Source: Pelomonas sp. Root1237 (GTDB taxonomy: Bacteria; Pseudomonadota; Gammaproteobacteria; Burkholderiales; Burkholderiaceae_C). From it: DNA of 64,000 nt. The translations under genes and the position numbers were made by a program. The stretch lies in assembly GCF_001425055.1 (NCBI RefSeq), contig NZ_LMDK01000016.1, positions 223,803 to 287,802 on the forward strand, given 5' to 3'. Each line of letters begins with the position of its first letter. Within the stretch, counting starts at the first letter, position 1. Below are positions 1-7,767 of this stretch, one piece after another. The notes under the pieces were generated by a model, which was given only the letters and a program-made list of their open reading frames with translations, had not been told where the DNA came from and made no database searches.

Positions 1-1
1 C

Positions 2-199
2 GGCGGGCATTCCCTGGCCGATCCGGCCGCCGTATTGCCGGCCTGGTTGCGCCATGCCACGCGCCATGGCGCCACCTTGCCAGCCGGCACCATCGTGACG
101 ACCGGCGCCTGGGGCGGGTTGCATCCGCTGACGGGTGCGGCCAGCGGCACGCTGGCCTTCGAGGGCCTGGGCGAACTCAGCTTTTCAGTAGCGGCGTGA
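2..199 (+). CDS. 2-keto-4-pentenoate hydratase family protein, C-terminal part
   Basis: Only the last 65 codons lie in the window; the 5' part is off the left edge. The visible peptide begins GGHSLADPAAVLPAW and contains IVTTGAWGGLHPL. These resemble the C-terminal region of the MhpD-type 2-hydroxypenta-2,4-dienoate hydratase / fumarylacetoacetate hydrolase fold, where a 'GxPLxAxxWL' helix is followed by a 'xxTG' strand. Such enzymes hydrate 2-oxo-4-enoates in aromatic-ring catabolism, but the active-site part is not visible, so the substrate is unknown. Its stop runs 23 bases into the 3' end of the convergent DUF1294 gene. Family assignment is by motif recognition only. Confidence 0.6.
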   Translation, partial: GGHSLADPAAVLPAWLRHATRHGATLPAGTIVTTGAWGGLHPLTGAASGTLAFEGLGELSFSVAA

Positions 200-779
200 A
201 GATCGCAGCGAAGGCCGCGATGTTGAGGATCACCGTCAGCCAGTAGATGCGCCGGAACGACGGCTTCACGTTCTTGTGGTGCAGCAGTTGCTGGGCGAGC
301 AACGCGCCCGGCCAGCCGCAGGCCAGCGACAGCCCATGCAGGGTCTTCTCGCCCACGCGCCAAGCTCCCTCCTGCCTGGCGGCCCGCTTGTCGAGCGCAT
401 AGACGATGAAGGTCGCCATGCTCATGGCGGAATAGATGCCCCAGAGCCAATTCGGCAAGCCCCAGAGGAGATGGCAGGCCAGCACAAAGCCGGCAAAGGC
501 CGGCACCAGCAGCAGCACACGGCTGCGATCGCGCGGCGCTGCGGGCGGCGGCGGCGCCTTGATAGGCCGCACGGCCAGCGCCCTCGGCTTGCCCTGGGCG
601 TCAGAACCCGCATGGAAGCTCAATCGCTCACCCACCACCGGCCGCTGGGCGCGGGCAGTGAAGGCCTGGATGTGGACAAAGAGGCGGGCCGCGCCGCCAT
701 CCGGCGCGATGAAGCCATAGCCCTTGGCGTCGTCCCACTGGATGAGGGTGCCGGTCTGTCTGTCGCTGAAACTGGTCAT
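177..779 (-). CDS. Cold-shock domain plus DUF1294 membrane protein
   Basis: Predicted 200-residue protein with two parts. Residues 1-70 are a cold-shock (CSD/OB-fold) domain with the RNP1-like motif KGYGFI at 19-24 and an RNP2-like LFVHI at about 33-37. The rest is a DUF1294 membrane domain with hydrophobic segments near 88-107, 112-132 and 178-197 and the family hallmark YALDKRAA. This fusion is common in proteobacteria; its function is unknown, though nucleic-acid binding at the membrane is plausible. The ATG at 779 directly follows the T-tract of a terminator hairpin, so there is no room for a Shine-Dalgarno outside the hairpin. It lies downstream of the rhlE-like helicase, another RNA-binding protein. 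Confidence 0.85.
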   Translation of the reverse strand: MTSFSDRQTGTLIQWDDAKGYGFIAPDGGAARLFVHIQAFTARAQRPVVGERLSFHAGSDAQGKPRALAVRPIKAPPPPAAPRDRSRVLLLVPAFAGFVLACHLLWGLPNWLWGIYSAMSMATFIVYALDKRAARQEGAWRVGEKTLHGLSLACGWPGALLAQQLLHHKNVKPSFRRIYWLTVILNIAAFAAIFTPLLKS

Positions 780-806
780 AAAAAAAGGGCCCGCACAGCG
801 GGCCCT
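780..806 (-). terminator. Rho-independent terminator between helicase and CSD-DUF1294 genes
   Basis: On the minus strand a perfect 9-bp GC-rich stem (AGGGCCCGC with GCGGGCCCT, 3-base loop) is followed at once by seven Ts. It sits 35 bases after the helicase stop. The last T is adjacent to the ATG of the next gene, so the hairpin could act as attenuator for that gene as well as terminator for the helicase. Confidence 0.85.
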
Positions 807-840
807 CCATCATCGCCGGGCGGCAGATGCCGCCGCGGGA

Positions 841-2481
841 TCAGCGGCCGAAGCCACCCTTGCGCGGGCCGCTCGGCGGGCGGCGGTCGCCGAAGGCCGG
901 CTTGGCGCCGAAGCTGGGCTTGCCGGCCGGCTGGAAGGAGCGCTCGCCGCGCGGCGCGAAGCCACGGTCGTCACGGGGCTGGAAGCCGCGATCATCACGC
1001 GGTGCGAAACCACGATCCTCACGCGGAGCAAAGCCGCGGTTATCACCCTGCGGCGCAAAACCGCGATCTTCACGGGGAGCAAAGCCACGGTTGTCGCCTT
1101 GCGGGGCGAAGCCACGGTCATCGCGCGGGGCGAAGCCACGGTCCTGGCCGCCAGAACCATGATTGAAAGGCTTGCCACCACCGTGGAAGGGGCGGCTGCC
1201 CTCTTCACGACGGAAAGGCTTGTTGCCGAAGCCAGGGCGGCCGCCACCGAAGTGGCCACGTGGGCCGCGGTCGTCGAAGGAACCAGCCGGGCGCGGCGGG
1301 AAGATGCGCGGCTCTTGCGTCTTGGGCTCAAGACCGGCGATCTGCTGCACGGGGATCGTCTGCGTCGTGAACTGCTGGATGCGGCGGATCATGGACACGT
1401 CGTCACGCAGGCCCAGCGTGATCGCCAGGCCCTGGCGGCCGGCACGGCCGGTGCGGCCGATGCGGTGCACATAGTCCTCGGCCTTCATCGGCAGGCCGTA
1501 GTTGATGACGTGGCTGATCGTCGGCACGTCGATGCCGCGGGCCGCGACGTCGGTGGCCACCAGCACGCGCACTTGCTTGCTGCGCAGAGCCTGCAGCACG
1601 CGGTTGCGCTTGCCTTGCGGCATCGCGCCGTGCAGCGGTGCCACCGAGTGGCCGATCTCGGCCAGGCGCTCGGCCAGCCAGTCGGCGTCACGCTGGGTGC
1701 TGGTGAAGACCACTGCCTGCTCCATCTCCGGCAGGGCCAGGATGGATTCCAGCAGCTGGTCCTTGTGGTGGGGGTTGTCGGCCCAGTGCAGGCGCTGCTC
1801 GATGTTCTCGTGCGTGTCGGTGTGGTTGGCGACCTCGATGCGCTGCGGATCCTTCAGCAGGTTCTGCGCGAGGCGGCCGACGTGGCCGGCGAACGTGGCG
1901 CTGAACATCACGGTCTGGCGCTCGGCAGGGGTATTGCCGGCGATCATCGTGATGTCGTCGATGAAGCCCATGTCCAGCATGCGGTCGGCTTCGTCCAGCA
2001 CCAGCATTTCGACATTGCCCAGCACGCACTTGCCGGAGTTGATGTGGTCGATCAGGCGGCCGGGGGTCGCGATCAGGATGTCCAGCGGGCCCATCAGCTG
2101 GCGGATCTGCAGCGGGTAGGGCATGCCGCCCAGCACGGTGGCGACCTTCAGGCCCGGGATGAAGCGGCCGTAGGTCTGTGCGGCCTTGGCGACCTGCATA
2201 GCCAGCTCACGGGTGGGGGCCAGCACCAGGATCTTGGGGCCATAGACCTTGCCCTTTTCGCGCTTCTTGCTGTCGTCGCCACGTGCGGCCAGGATCTTTT
2301 CCAGCGCCGGCAGGATGAAGGCGGCGGTCTTGCCCGAGCCCGTGCGCGCCGAGACCATCAGGTCCTTGTTGGCGATGGCAGCGGGAATGGCGAGCGTCTG
2401 CACGTCGGTGGCGTTCTCGTAGCCGGAATCTTTCACGGCCTTCAGGACCACTTCGTTCAGGCCCAGGGTATCGAAACTCAT
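841..2481 (-). CDS. rhlE: DEAD-box ATP-dependent RNA helicase, RhlE-like
   Basis: A 546-residue DEAD-box helicase that unwinds RNA duplexes, probably in ribosome assembly, RNA decay or cold adaptation. All core motifs are visible: Q motif around residues 20-33, motif I ARTGSGKT at 45-52, APTREL at 88-93, TPGR at 139-142, DEAD at 163-166, SAT at 194-196, and ARGID and HRIGRTGR in the second RecA domain. From about residue 410 the core gives way to a Gly/Arg/Phe-rich low-complexity tail with nine RGFAP-like repeats at 446-518, then a basic end. Such tails typically bind RNA and can drive condensation. The ATG at 2481 opens the Q-motif region, as in RhlE proteins. A roughly 285-base leader may precede it. 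RhlE is preferred over DbpA or CsdA because of overall length and tail; that choice is inference. Confidence 0.9.
   Translation of the reverse strand: MSFDTLGLNEVVLKAVKDSGYENATDVQTLAIPAAIANKDLMVSARTGSGKTAAFILPALEKILAARGDDSKKREKGKVYGPKILVLAPTRELAMQVAKAAQTYGRFIPGLKVATVLGGMPYPLQIRQLMGPLDILIATPGRLIDHINSGKCVLGNVEMLVLDEADRMLDMGFIDDITMIAGNTPAERQTVMFSATFAGHVGRLAQNLLKDPQRIEVANHTDTHENIEQRLHWADNPHHKDQLLESILALPEMEQAVVFTSTQRDADWLAERLAEIGHSVAPLHGAMPQGKRNRVLQALRSKQVRVLVATDVAARGIDVPTISHVINYGLPMKAEDYVHRIGRTGRAGRQGLAITLGLRDDVSMIRRIQQFTTQTIPVQQIAGLEPKTQEPRIFPPRPAGSFDDRGPRGHFGGGRPGFGNKPFRREEGSRPFHGGGKPFNHGSGGQDRGFAPRDDRGFAPQGDNRGFAPREDRGFAPQGDNRGFAPREDRGFAPRDDRGFQPRDDRGFAPRGERSFQPAGKPSFGAKPAFGDRRPPSGPRKGGFGR
928..1146 (-). 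repeat. In-frame tandem repeat coding for RGFAP units
   Basis: A stretch of degenerate 24-27-bp tandem units inside the helicase gene. It encodes RGFAPRDD, RGFAPQGDN, RGFAPRED, RGFAPQGDN, RGFAPRED, RGFAPRDD, RGFQPRDD, RGFAPRGE and RSFQP. Two 17-residue higher-order units (RGFAPQGDN-RGFAPRED) lie back to back, which suggests recent duplication. Copy number is likely variable between strains. Confidence 0.85.
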
Positions 2482-3002
2482 GTCGTTCTTTCAGTCAAAA
2501 GCCCGTCCATGCCGCCTGGAAATCAGTGAGGGCGGACACGCGGGCGCTGAACAGACCATGCCGTTCAGCAGTCAAAGTCGCTGGGAGAAAGCTCGTGTCG
2601 GGCGGCTCGGGCTGCTGGTTGCAGTCGGGTGCGGCACGGGGGAACAGTCAAAGCGACGGCTTCATCGCCGCCGACCGATCCACGAGGGGTGTTCGAGAAG
2701 CCGTATGAACTACGGGCCGAACGAGGTCAGAGGAGACGTACGAAGCTCGGTTGGAACCGAGCGAAGCTGCGACTGTAGCACAGATCAGGGTTTTCACGGA
2801 ATCCACCCCTGAGGCGCGGGTGTGCGCTCTGGCACACTTGCGGCCCGGGTCGGCAGAACACCCAGGCCTTGCCGCGCGGCATCCGTCGCGAGCTAAACCT
2901 GCCACGCATACCGCCTTCGTTCACGTGAACCTCGCGTGCGCCCTGGCTGCAAGTCGGCAAGCCCAGCCTCTTTCGTCGTTGGCGTGCGCATGGAGTGCCA
3001 TC
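2482..3002. other. Intergenic region with probable long helicase leader
   Basis: About 520 bases with no convincing gene. On the minus strand an extended -10-like element (TGC-TACAGT, near 2766-2775) would give a leader of roughly 270-290 bases for the helicase; long leaders are known for cold-shock helicases such as csdA/deaD. Within it the 9-mer CAGTCAAAG (last base A in one copy) occurs three times on the plus strand at 2492-2500, 2569-2577 and 2645-2653, spaced 77 and 76 bases. The plus-strand half (about 2780-3002) should hold the promoter for the DUF2087 gene, but none stands out. Confidence 0.4.
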
Positions 3003-3536
3003 ATGGCCCGTGAATCCCTGCCCCTCGTCGTGGACGACTTGTCCACCTTCACCAAGTCTCTGCGCACGCAGTTGCTGGCGCACCCCGCCACGCCGGGCCA
3101 CCAGACCCTGCTGAACATGCTGGCCCGCGCAGCCGGGCATCGCAATCTGCAGATGCTGAAGGCGCGTCCGCCGGCCCTGCCGCGGACCACCACCCCTGCC
3201 CGCGCGGAGCACAGCGACATCGTTCGCCGCACGCTGCGCCTGTTCGACGATCAGGGCCGGCTGCAGCGCCTGCCCGTCAAGCGATCACTGCAGCTGATGG
3301 CCCTGTGGGGCCTGTGGATGCGCTTCGACGCCAAGCGGCCCTACCGCGAGCGCGAGGTCAACCAGATCCTGACGGCCTGGCACTGCTTCGGCGACTACTG
3401 CACGCTGCGCCGTGATCTCGTCACCCAAAGCCTGATGGCGCGCACGACGGACAGCTCGGTCTACACCAAGCTGCCGGCGCGGCCGGGCGAGGACGCGATG
3501 GCGCTGATGCGGGCCTTACGTCAACTCGGCGGCTAG
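3003..3536 (+). CDS. DUF2087 domain-containing protein
   Basis: Predicted 177 residues. The C-terminal half, from about residue 80, matches the DUF2087 pattern: a helix rich in R and L, then KRSLQLMALW, then REVNQILTAWH and FGDYCTLRRDLV. The N-terminal part (FTKSLRTQLL ... LARAAGHRNLQML) resembles the short helical segment seen in glyoxalase-related and DUF2087 proteins. Function is unknown; DUF2087 is often joined to helix-turn-helix domains, so a regulatory role is possible. The ATG at 3003 is chosen because GGAG lies 8 bases upstream. An in-frame extension up to 2751 codes for a sequence of non-protein-like composition. The gene converges on pabBC with a 21-base overlap. Confidence 0.75.
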   Translation: MARESLPLVVDDLSTFTKSLRTQLLAHPATPGHQTLLNMLARAAGHRNLQMLKARPPALPRTTTPARAEHSDIVRRTLRLFDDQGRLQRLPVKRSLQLMALWGLWMRFDAKRPYREREVNQILTAWHCFGDYCTLRRDLVTQSLMARTTDSSVYTKLPARPGEDAMALMRALRQLGG

Positions 3537-5270
3537 CCAGCCGCGCAGGCTGTTGAAGAAGGCCAGGCCCTCGGCACGGGCCAGATCCTGCCGGGTCAGC
3601 CGTGCTTCCTTGAGACGGCCCAGGGCCAGCAGCTCAGCACGCAGCACGCCGGGCAACACCCCGGCGGCCAGCGGCGGTGTGAGCCACTGGTCGTCAAGCC
3701 GCAGGGCAAGGTTGCCGAAGCTGCATTCGGTCAGCTCGCCCGCCTCGTTCCAGAGGATGACGTCGAAGGCCTCGGCCGGCTTGTCGACGGCATACAGCTC
3801 GCGGCGTGTCGTCTTGTGGGCCAGGAACTCGGCACTGGGCCCGAGCGTGGGCATGGGCTGATCGGCCAGCACCAGCAGAACCGGCTCGGCCATCGGAGTG
3901 AAGGCGGCCAGCGTGTGACGCAGGCGCCCTTCGGCGTCGCCGGTCAGGCGCAGGCGCCAGCTGCCTTGCGCGTGGGCCTCAGCCACCGCCTTCAGGTGGG
4001 CCCGCGCCTCGGCCAGCGAGAAGCGCAGGCCGAAGTGGCGCGCCGTGCGCTGCATGCGGGCCAGGTGAGCGTCGCCGCGCACCGCCACGCCGCCCTCCAG
4101 CCGCAGCGTCTCCAGCGCCTCGACGGGCGCCTCGGCGCGCGCCAGGAAGCGCGACTTGGCCCGCCATTCGGCGATCTCGGCGGCCGGTTCGCTGTCCAGC
4201 GTGATGGCACTGCCGATACCGCAGGTCAACGCATCGCCGTGGAACTCGACGGTGCGGATGGGCACATTGAAGGTCGCGACGCCGCCGGGCTGGATCAGGC
4301 CCAGCGCGCCGCAGTACCAACCCCGCGCCGTCGGCTCCAGCTCGCGGATGATCTGCATCGCGCGGATCTTGGGCGCGCCGGTCACCGAACCGCAGGGGAA
4401 AAGTGCCGCGAAGGCATCGGCCAACGTCAACCCGCCGCGGCTGACGGCCGTCACCGTGGATGTCATCTGCCAGACCGTTGGCAGCGCATGCAGCTCGAAC
4501 AGACGCGGCACGCGCACGGTGCCGAGCTGAGCGACGCGGCTGAGGTCATTGCGCAGCAGGTCCACGATCATCAGGTTCTCGGCGCGCTCCTTCTCGCTGG
4601 TGCGCAGGTGCGCCTGAGCCGCCTCGTCGTCGACACGGTCGCGGCCGCGCGGCGCCGTGCCCTTCATGGGCTGGGCCGCCAACAGCCAGCTCGCCTTGGC
4701 ACCGGGCACGGGACGCCAGTCGAAGAAGAGTTCGGGTGACACGCTGGCCGCGCCGGCTTCGCGCAAGAACAGGCTGAAGCCGCCGGGCTGGCTGGCGTGC
4801 AGGGCGAGGAAGAGCTGCTCGGCGTCCAGCGCGCCGGCCGCCGCGCGCAGCCGGGTGGTCAGATTGACCTGGTAGCAATCGCCGTCACGGATGTAGGTGC
4901 GGATGCGCTCGATGGCCGCCGTGCCGTCCGGCTCGGCGTCATTCCAGCCCAGGAAGCCGCTGTAGGCTGGAGGCAGCTCCGGCCAGGGCTCAGGGGGCGA
5001 CTCGTAGACAGCGAACTCGGCCAGCGGCGCGGTGGCGCCGTGCGTCTTCAGTGCGGCGTCGAAAGCCGCGGCGGCCTCGTAACGCAGCCCCCCAAGCACC
5101 CACGCGCCGGCTCGTGCCGCGGCTTCGGCCTCGGCGATGACGCCGCGCACCTCATCCAGCCGCGTCGCCCGCAGCCAGCGCGTCGGCGGCGTGGCCCAGC
5201 AGCCGCGCAGCCGCTCGCCGTCCTCGCGGGCCAGCGGGTGGCGGGGGAAGTCGAAAGCGGCGTGCAGCAA
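3516..5270 (-). CDS. pabBC: Aminodeoxychorismate synthase component I fused to aminodeoxychorismate lyase
   Basis: 584 residues joining two steps of p-aminobenzoate synthesis for folate. Residues 1-380 are the chorismate-binding PabB domain, with DCYQVNLTTRL at 131-141, PMKGTAPRGRD at 201-211, a LLRNDL segment at 238-243 and CGSVTGAPKIRAM at 293-305. Residues about 385-584 are a fold-IV PLP-dependent lyase (PabC), with AHKTTRRELY carrying the likely PLP lysine and GELTECSFGN near the substrate site. The fused form is usual in Burkholderiales. The glutamine amidotransferase PabA is not in the window. It is followed closely by orn upstream on the same strand (16-base gap), so the two may be cotranscribed. 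Confidence 0.93.
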   Translation of the reverse strand: MLHAAFDFPRHPLAREDGERLRGCWATPPTRWLRATRLDEVRGVIAEAEAAARAGAWVLGGLRYEAAAAFDAALKTHGATAPLAEFAVYESPPEPWPELPPAYSGFLGWNDAEPDGTAAIERIRTYIRDGDCYQVNLTTRLRAAAGALDAEQLFLALHASQPGGFSLFLREAGAASVSPELFFDWRPVPGAKASWLLAAQPMKGTAPRGRDRVDDEAAQAHLRTSEKERAENLMIVDLLRNDLSRVAQLGTVRVPRLFELHALPTVWQMTSTVTAVSRGGLTLADAFAALFPCGSVTGAPKIRAMQIIRELEPTARGWYCGALGLIQPGGVATFNVPIRTVEFHGDALTCGIGSAITLDSEPAAEIAEWRAKSRFLARAEAPVEALETLRLEGGVAVRGDAHLARMQRTARHFGLRFSLAEARAHLKAVAEAHAQGSWRLRLTGDAEGRLRHTLAAFTPMAEPVLLVLADQPMPTLGPSAEFLAHKTTRRELYAVDKPAEAFDVILWNEAGELTECSFGNLALRLDDQWLTPPLAAGVLPGVLRAELLALGRLKEARLTRQDLARAEGLAFFNSLRGWLAAELT

Positions 5271-5286
5271 GCGCCGTGCGGCCCGG

Positions 5287-5847
5287 TCAGGCCAGGTTCA
5301 GGAAATGAGTGCGGTAGTGGACGAGCTCGTCGATGGACTCGTGGATGTCGGCCATGGCCGTGTGGGCCTGGGCCTTCTTGAAGCCCTCCAGCGCCGCCGG
5401 CTTCCAGCGCTTGGCCAGCTCCTTCAGCGTGGACACATCCAGGTTGCGGTAGTGGAAGAAGCTCTCCAGCTCGGGCATGTAGTTGGCGAGGAAGCGGCGG
5501 TCCTGGCAGATGCTGTTGCCGGCCATCGGGCTCTTGCCCTTGGGCACGTATTGCTTCAGAAAAGCGATGGTCTGGGCGGCGGCCTCGGCCTCGGAGACGG
5601 TGGAGGCCTTGACGCGGTCGATGAGGCCGCTCCTGCCATGCGTGCCCTTGTTCCAGGCGTCCATGGCGTCCAGCGTCGCGTCGCTCTGATGCACGGCGAA
5701 GACAGGGCCTTCGACGCGCTTTTCGAGGTTGGCGTCGGTCACGACGACGGCAATCTCGATGATGCGGTCGGTGTCGGGATACAGACCCGTCATTTCGAGG
5801 TCGATCCAGATCAGGTTGTTTTCGCTGAGGGCAAGGGTGTCGGACAT
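5287..5847 (-). CDS. orn: Oligoribonuclease
   Basis: 186 residues, normal length. Orn degrades two-residue RNAs, including pGpG from c-di-GMP breakdown, and is often essential. The DEDDh exonuclease residues are visible: D16 and E18 in [10 protein letters not shown]116 in ICQDRRF, and H162 and D167 in [12 protein letters not shown]. The gene diverges from the M48 protease gene, with about 50 bases between starts holding back-to-back promoters. A diguanylate cyclase elsewhere in the window makes c-di-GMP turnover relevant to this strain. Confidence 0.96.
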   Translation of the reverse strand: MSDTLALSENNLIWIDLEMTGLYPDTDRIIEIAVVVTDANLEKRVEGPVFAVHQSDATLDAMDAWNKGTHGRSGLIDRVKASTVSEAEAAAQTIAFLKQYVPKGKSPMAGNSICQDRRFLANYMPELESFFHYRNLDVSTLKELAKRWKPAALEGFKKAQAHTAMADIHESIDELVHYRTHFLNLA

Positions 5848-5898
5848 GCTGGGCTCACTCTGAAGATGCGGAATTCTCGCAGCCTAAACTTGAGGCTT

Positions 5899-7173
5899 AT
5901 GTCTCCCCTGCTGTTGTCCCTTGCTTTTGCGGCCGCGCTCGCCGCCTCGACCCTCGTCAAGTTCTGGCTGTCCTCTCGCCAGATCCGCCATGTCGCCGCC
6001 CATCGCGGCCAGGTCCCGGCAGCCTTCGCAGGCAGCGTGACGCTGGTGGCTCATCAGAAGGCGGCGGACTACACGGTCGCCCGCTCCCGCTTCGGCCTGC
6101 TGGCCCTGGCCTTCAATGCGGCCGTGCTGCTCGGTTGGACGTTGCTGGGCGGCCTGAACGCTCTGAACAGCTGGGCGCTGGAAGCCAGCCGCATGCTGCC
6201 CGAAGCTTGGCAAGGCATGGGCTACCAGCTCGGCCTGGTCGCCGTCTTCGTGCTGGCGGGGTCGCTGCTGGACCTGCCCTGGGAGCTGTGGTCCACCTTC
6301 CGCATCGAGCAGGCCTTCGGCTTCAACCGCACGACGCTCAAGCTCTTCTTCGCCGACATGGCCAAGGGCCTCGCCGTGGGGGTGCTGATGGGCATGCCCA
6401 TCGTCGCCTTCATTCTTTGGCTGATGGGCGCGGCCGGCCCGCTCTGGTGGCTGTGGGCCTGGGGCGCGTGGATGGGCTTCAACCTGCTCATCATGGTCAT
6501 CTACCCGACCGTCATCGCACCGCTGTTCAACAAGTTTGAGCCGCTGACCGATTTGGCGCTGAAGGATCGCGTCGAGAAGCTGATGGCGCGTTGCGGCTTT
6601 GCGGCCAAGGGCTTGTTCGTCATGGACGGCAGCCGACGCTCGGCGCACGGCAATGCCTATTTCAGCGGCTTCGGCCCGGCCAAGCGCGTGGTCTTCTTCG
6701 ACACGCTGCTGACCAAGCTCAACGGCAGCGAGGTGGAGGCCGTGCTGGCCCATGAGTTGGGCCACTTCAAGCACAAGCACATCACCAAGCGCATCGTGTT
6801 GATGTTCGCTATGAGCCTGGCCGGCTTTGCGCTGCTGGGCTGGCTGGCGCAACAGCCGGCCTTTTACCTGGGCCTGGGTGCGACGCCGAATCTCGACGCA
6901 CCCAATGACGCGCTGGCGCTGATCCTCTTCCTGCTCGCCGGCCCGGTGTTCGGCTTCTTCGTGACGCCGCTGGCGAGCCACTTCTCGCGCCGCGACGAGT
7001 TCCAGGCCGACGCCTATGCCCGCGCCCAGGCCAGTGGCGCCGACCTGTCCTCGGCCCTACTCAAGCTGCACGAGGACAATGCCGGCACGCTGACGCCGGA
7101 CCCGGTCTACGCGCGCTTCTACTACTCCCACCCACCGGCCGCTGAGAGGCTTGCAGCGCTTGGGGCCTCTTGA
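5899..7173 (+). CDS. M48 family (STE24-like) membrane zinc metalloprotease
   Basis: 424 residues with about seven hydrophobic segments. The zinc-binding HELGH is at 285-289 and the third ligand is probably E367 in RRDEFQADAYA. Layout and the N-terminal domain match STE24/CAAX-protease-1 types, which cleave in or near the membrane and take part in protein quality control in bacteria. The ATG at 5899 begins MSPLLLSLAFAAALAAS, a signal-anchor; GAGG lies just upstream with short spacing. A start at 5866 is also possible. The last four codons and the stop lie in the left arm of the inverted repeat at 7162-7427. Confidence 0.9.
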   Translation: MSPLLLSLAFAAALAASTLVKFWLSSRQIRHVAAHRGQVPAAFAGSVTLVAHQKAADYTVARSRFGLLALAFNAAVLLGWTLLGGLNALNSWALEASRMLPEAWQGMGYQLGLVAVFVLAGSLLDLPWELWSTFRIEQAFGFNRTTLKLFFADMAKGLAVGVLMGMPIVAFILWLMGAAGPLWWLWAWGAWMGFNLLIMVIYPTVIAPLFNKFEPLTDLALKDRVEKLMARCGFAAKGLFVMDGSRRSAHGNAYFSGFGPAKRVVFFDTLLTKLNGSEVEAVLAHELGHFKHKHITKRIVLMFAMSLAGFALLGWLAQQPAFYLGLGATPNLDAPNDALALILFLLAGPVFGFFVTPLASHFSRRDEFQADAYARAQASGADLSSALLKLHEDNAGTLTPDPVYARFYYSHPPAAERLAALGAS

Positions 7174-7427
7174 GGGCTCGGAGGTCGGATGCGTTGTCAC
7201 TCAAAAGCCCGCGAGCAAGGCGCGATGCCGAAGCTGGGGTCGCCCCCAGCGAGGCTTCGCAACGCCGCGCGCGGGTTTTTGAGTGCCAACCCTTCGGGAG
7301 AGGGTCTGCGCGGGCGCATGGCGTCGTTGCGCGCCTGGCCTGGGCACGAGCCCAGGCGGCGTCGCACGCCTAGCCCTGCACCCGCGCAGACCCTCTCGCA
7401 CCGATCTCCGAGCCCTCAAGAGGCCCC
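7162..7427. repeat. Large nested inverted repeat, three-way-junction type
   Basis: The outer arms are 27 bp with one mismatch: 7162-7188 against 7401-7427. Between them lie two further palindromes. The first has arms 7200-7213 and 7270-7283 (13 of 14 pair) and an inner GCTGGGG/CCCCAGC hairpin. The second has arms 7298-7314 and 7381-7397 (17 of 17 pair) and an inner CCTGGGC/GCCCAGG hairpin. Folded, this is a stem with two hairpin branches. It covers the whole gap between the M48 gene and phhB. The left arm contains the M48 stop codon and the right arm holds the phhB Shine-Dalgarno. No transposase or ORF is inside. It may be a MITE-like or REP-like element or a structured RNA. Confidence 0.8.
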
Positions 7428-7431
7428 TCTC

Positions 7432-7767
7432 ATGAACGATCTGCTGCTTGCCCAATGTGACCCCAAGGCCCCGCTGATGGATGCCGACACGCGCAACCGC
7501 GTGCTGGCCGCCCTGCCCGGCTGGCTGCCCGACCCCGAGAACAAGCTGATCGGCCGACGCTTTGGCTTCGCGAACTTTTACCAGACCATGGCCTTCGTCG
7601 ACGCGGTCGCCGAGATCGCCCATGCGCAGGACCATCACCCCGAGATGCTGGTCGGCTACGACGCCTGCACGGTCAGCTTCACGACGCATTCGCGCGGCGG
7701 GCTGACCTTGAATGACGCGATCTGTGCGGCACAAGTGAGCGCCTTGCCCGAAGCGACCGGTACATGA
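7432..7767 (+). CDS. phhB: Pterin-4a-carbinolamine dehydratase
   Basis: 111 residues, usual length. The enzyme dehydrates 4a-hydroxytetrahydropterin formed by phenylalanine hydroxylase so the cofactor can be recycled. Family features: LPGWLPDPENKLIGRRFGF, a central FVDAVAEIAHAQDHHPEM segment with the catalytic histidine pair, and SFTTHSRGGLTLNDA at the end. The ATG at 7432 is preceded by AAGAGG 8 bases upstream, inside the right arm of the inverted repeat, so ribosome access may depend on RNA folding. The stop overlaps the rsgA start (ATGA). No phenylalanine hydroxylase gene is in view. Confidence 0.93.
   Translation: MNDLLLAQCDPKAPLMDADTRNRVLAALPGWLPDPENKLIGRRFGFANFYQTMAFVDAVAEIAHAQDHHPEMLVGYDACTVSFTTHSRGGLTLNDAICAAQVSALPEATGT

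Noticed and set aside
928-1146. Possible CRISPR-like repeat array
   Set aside because: Repeats are adjacent without spacers, in frame, and encode a protein tail.
724-2529. 601-codon plus-strand frame opposite the helicase gene
   Set aside because: It is antisense to a helicase with all DEAD-box motifs and its product has shadow-type composition (Arg, Ala, Val, His, Asp runs). High GC makes such long frames common.
2751-3002. N-terminal extension of the DUF2087 protein
   Set aside because: The extra 84 residues lack protein-like pattern, and the ATG at 3003 has a good Shine-Dalgarno.
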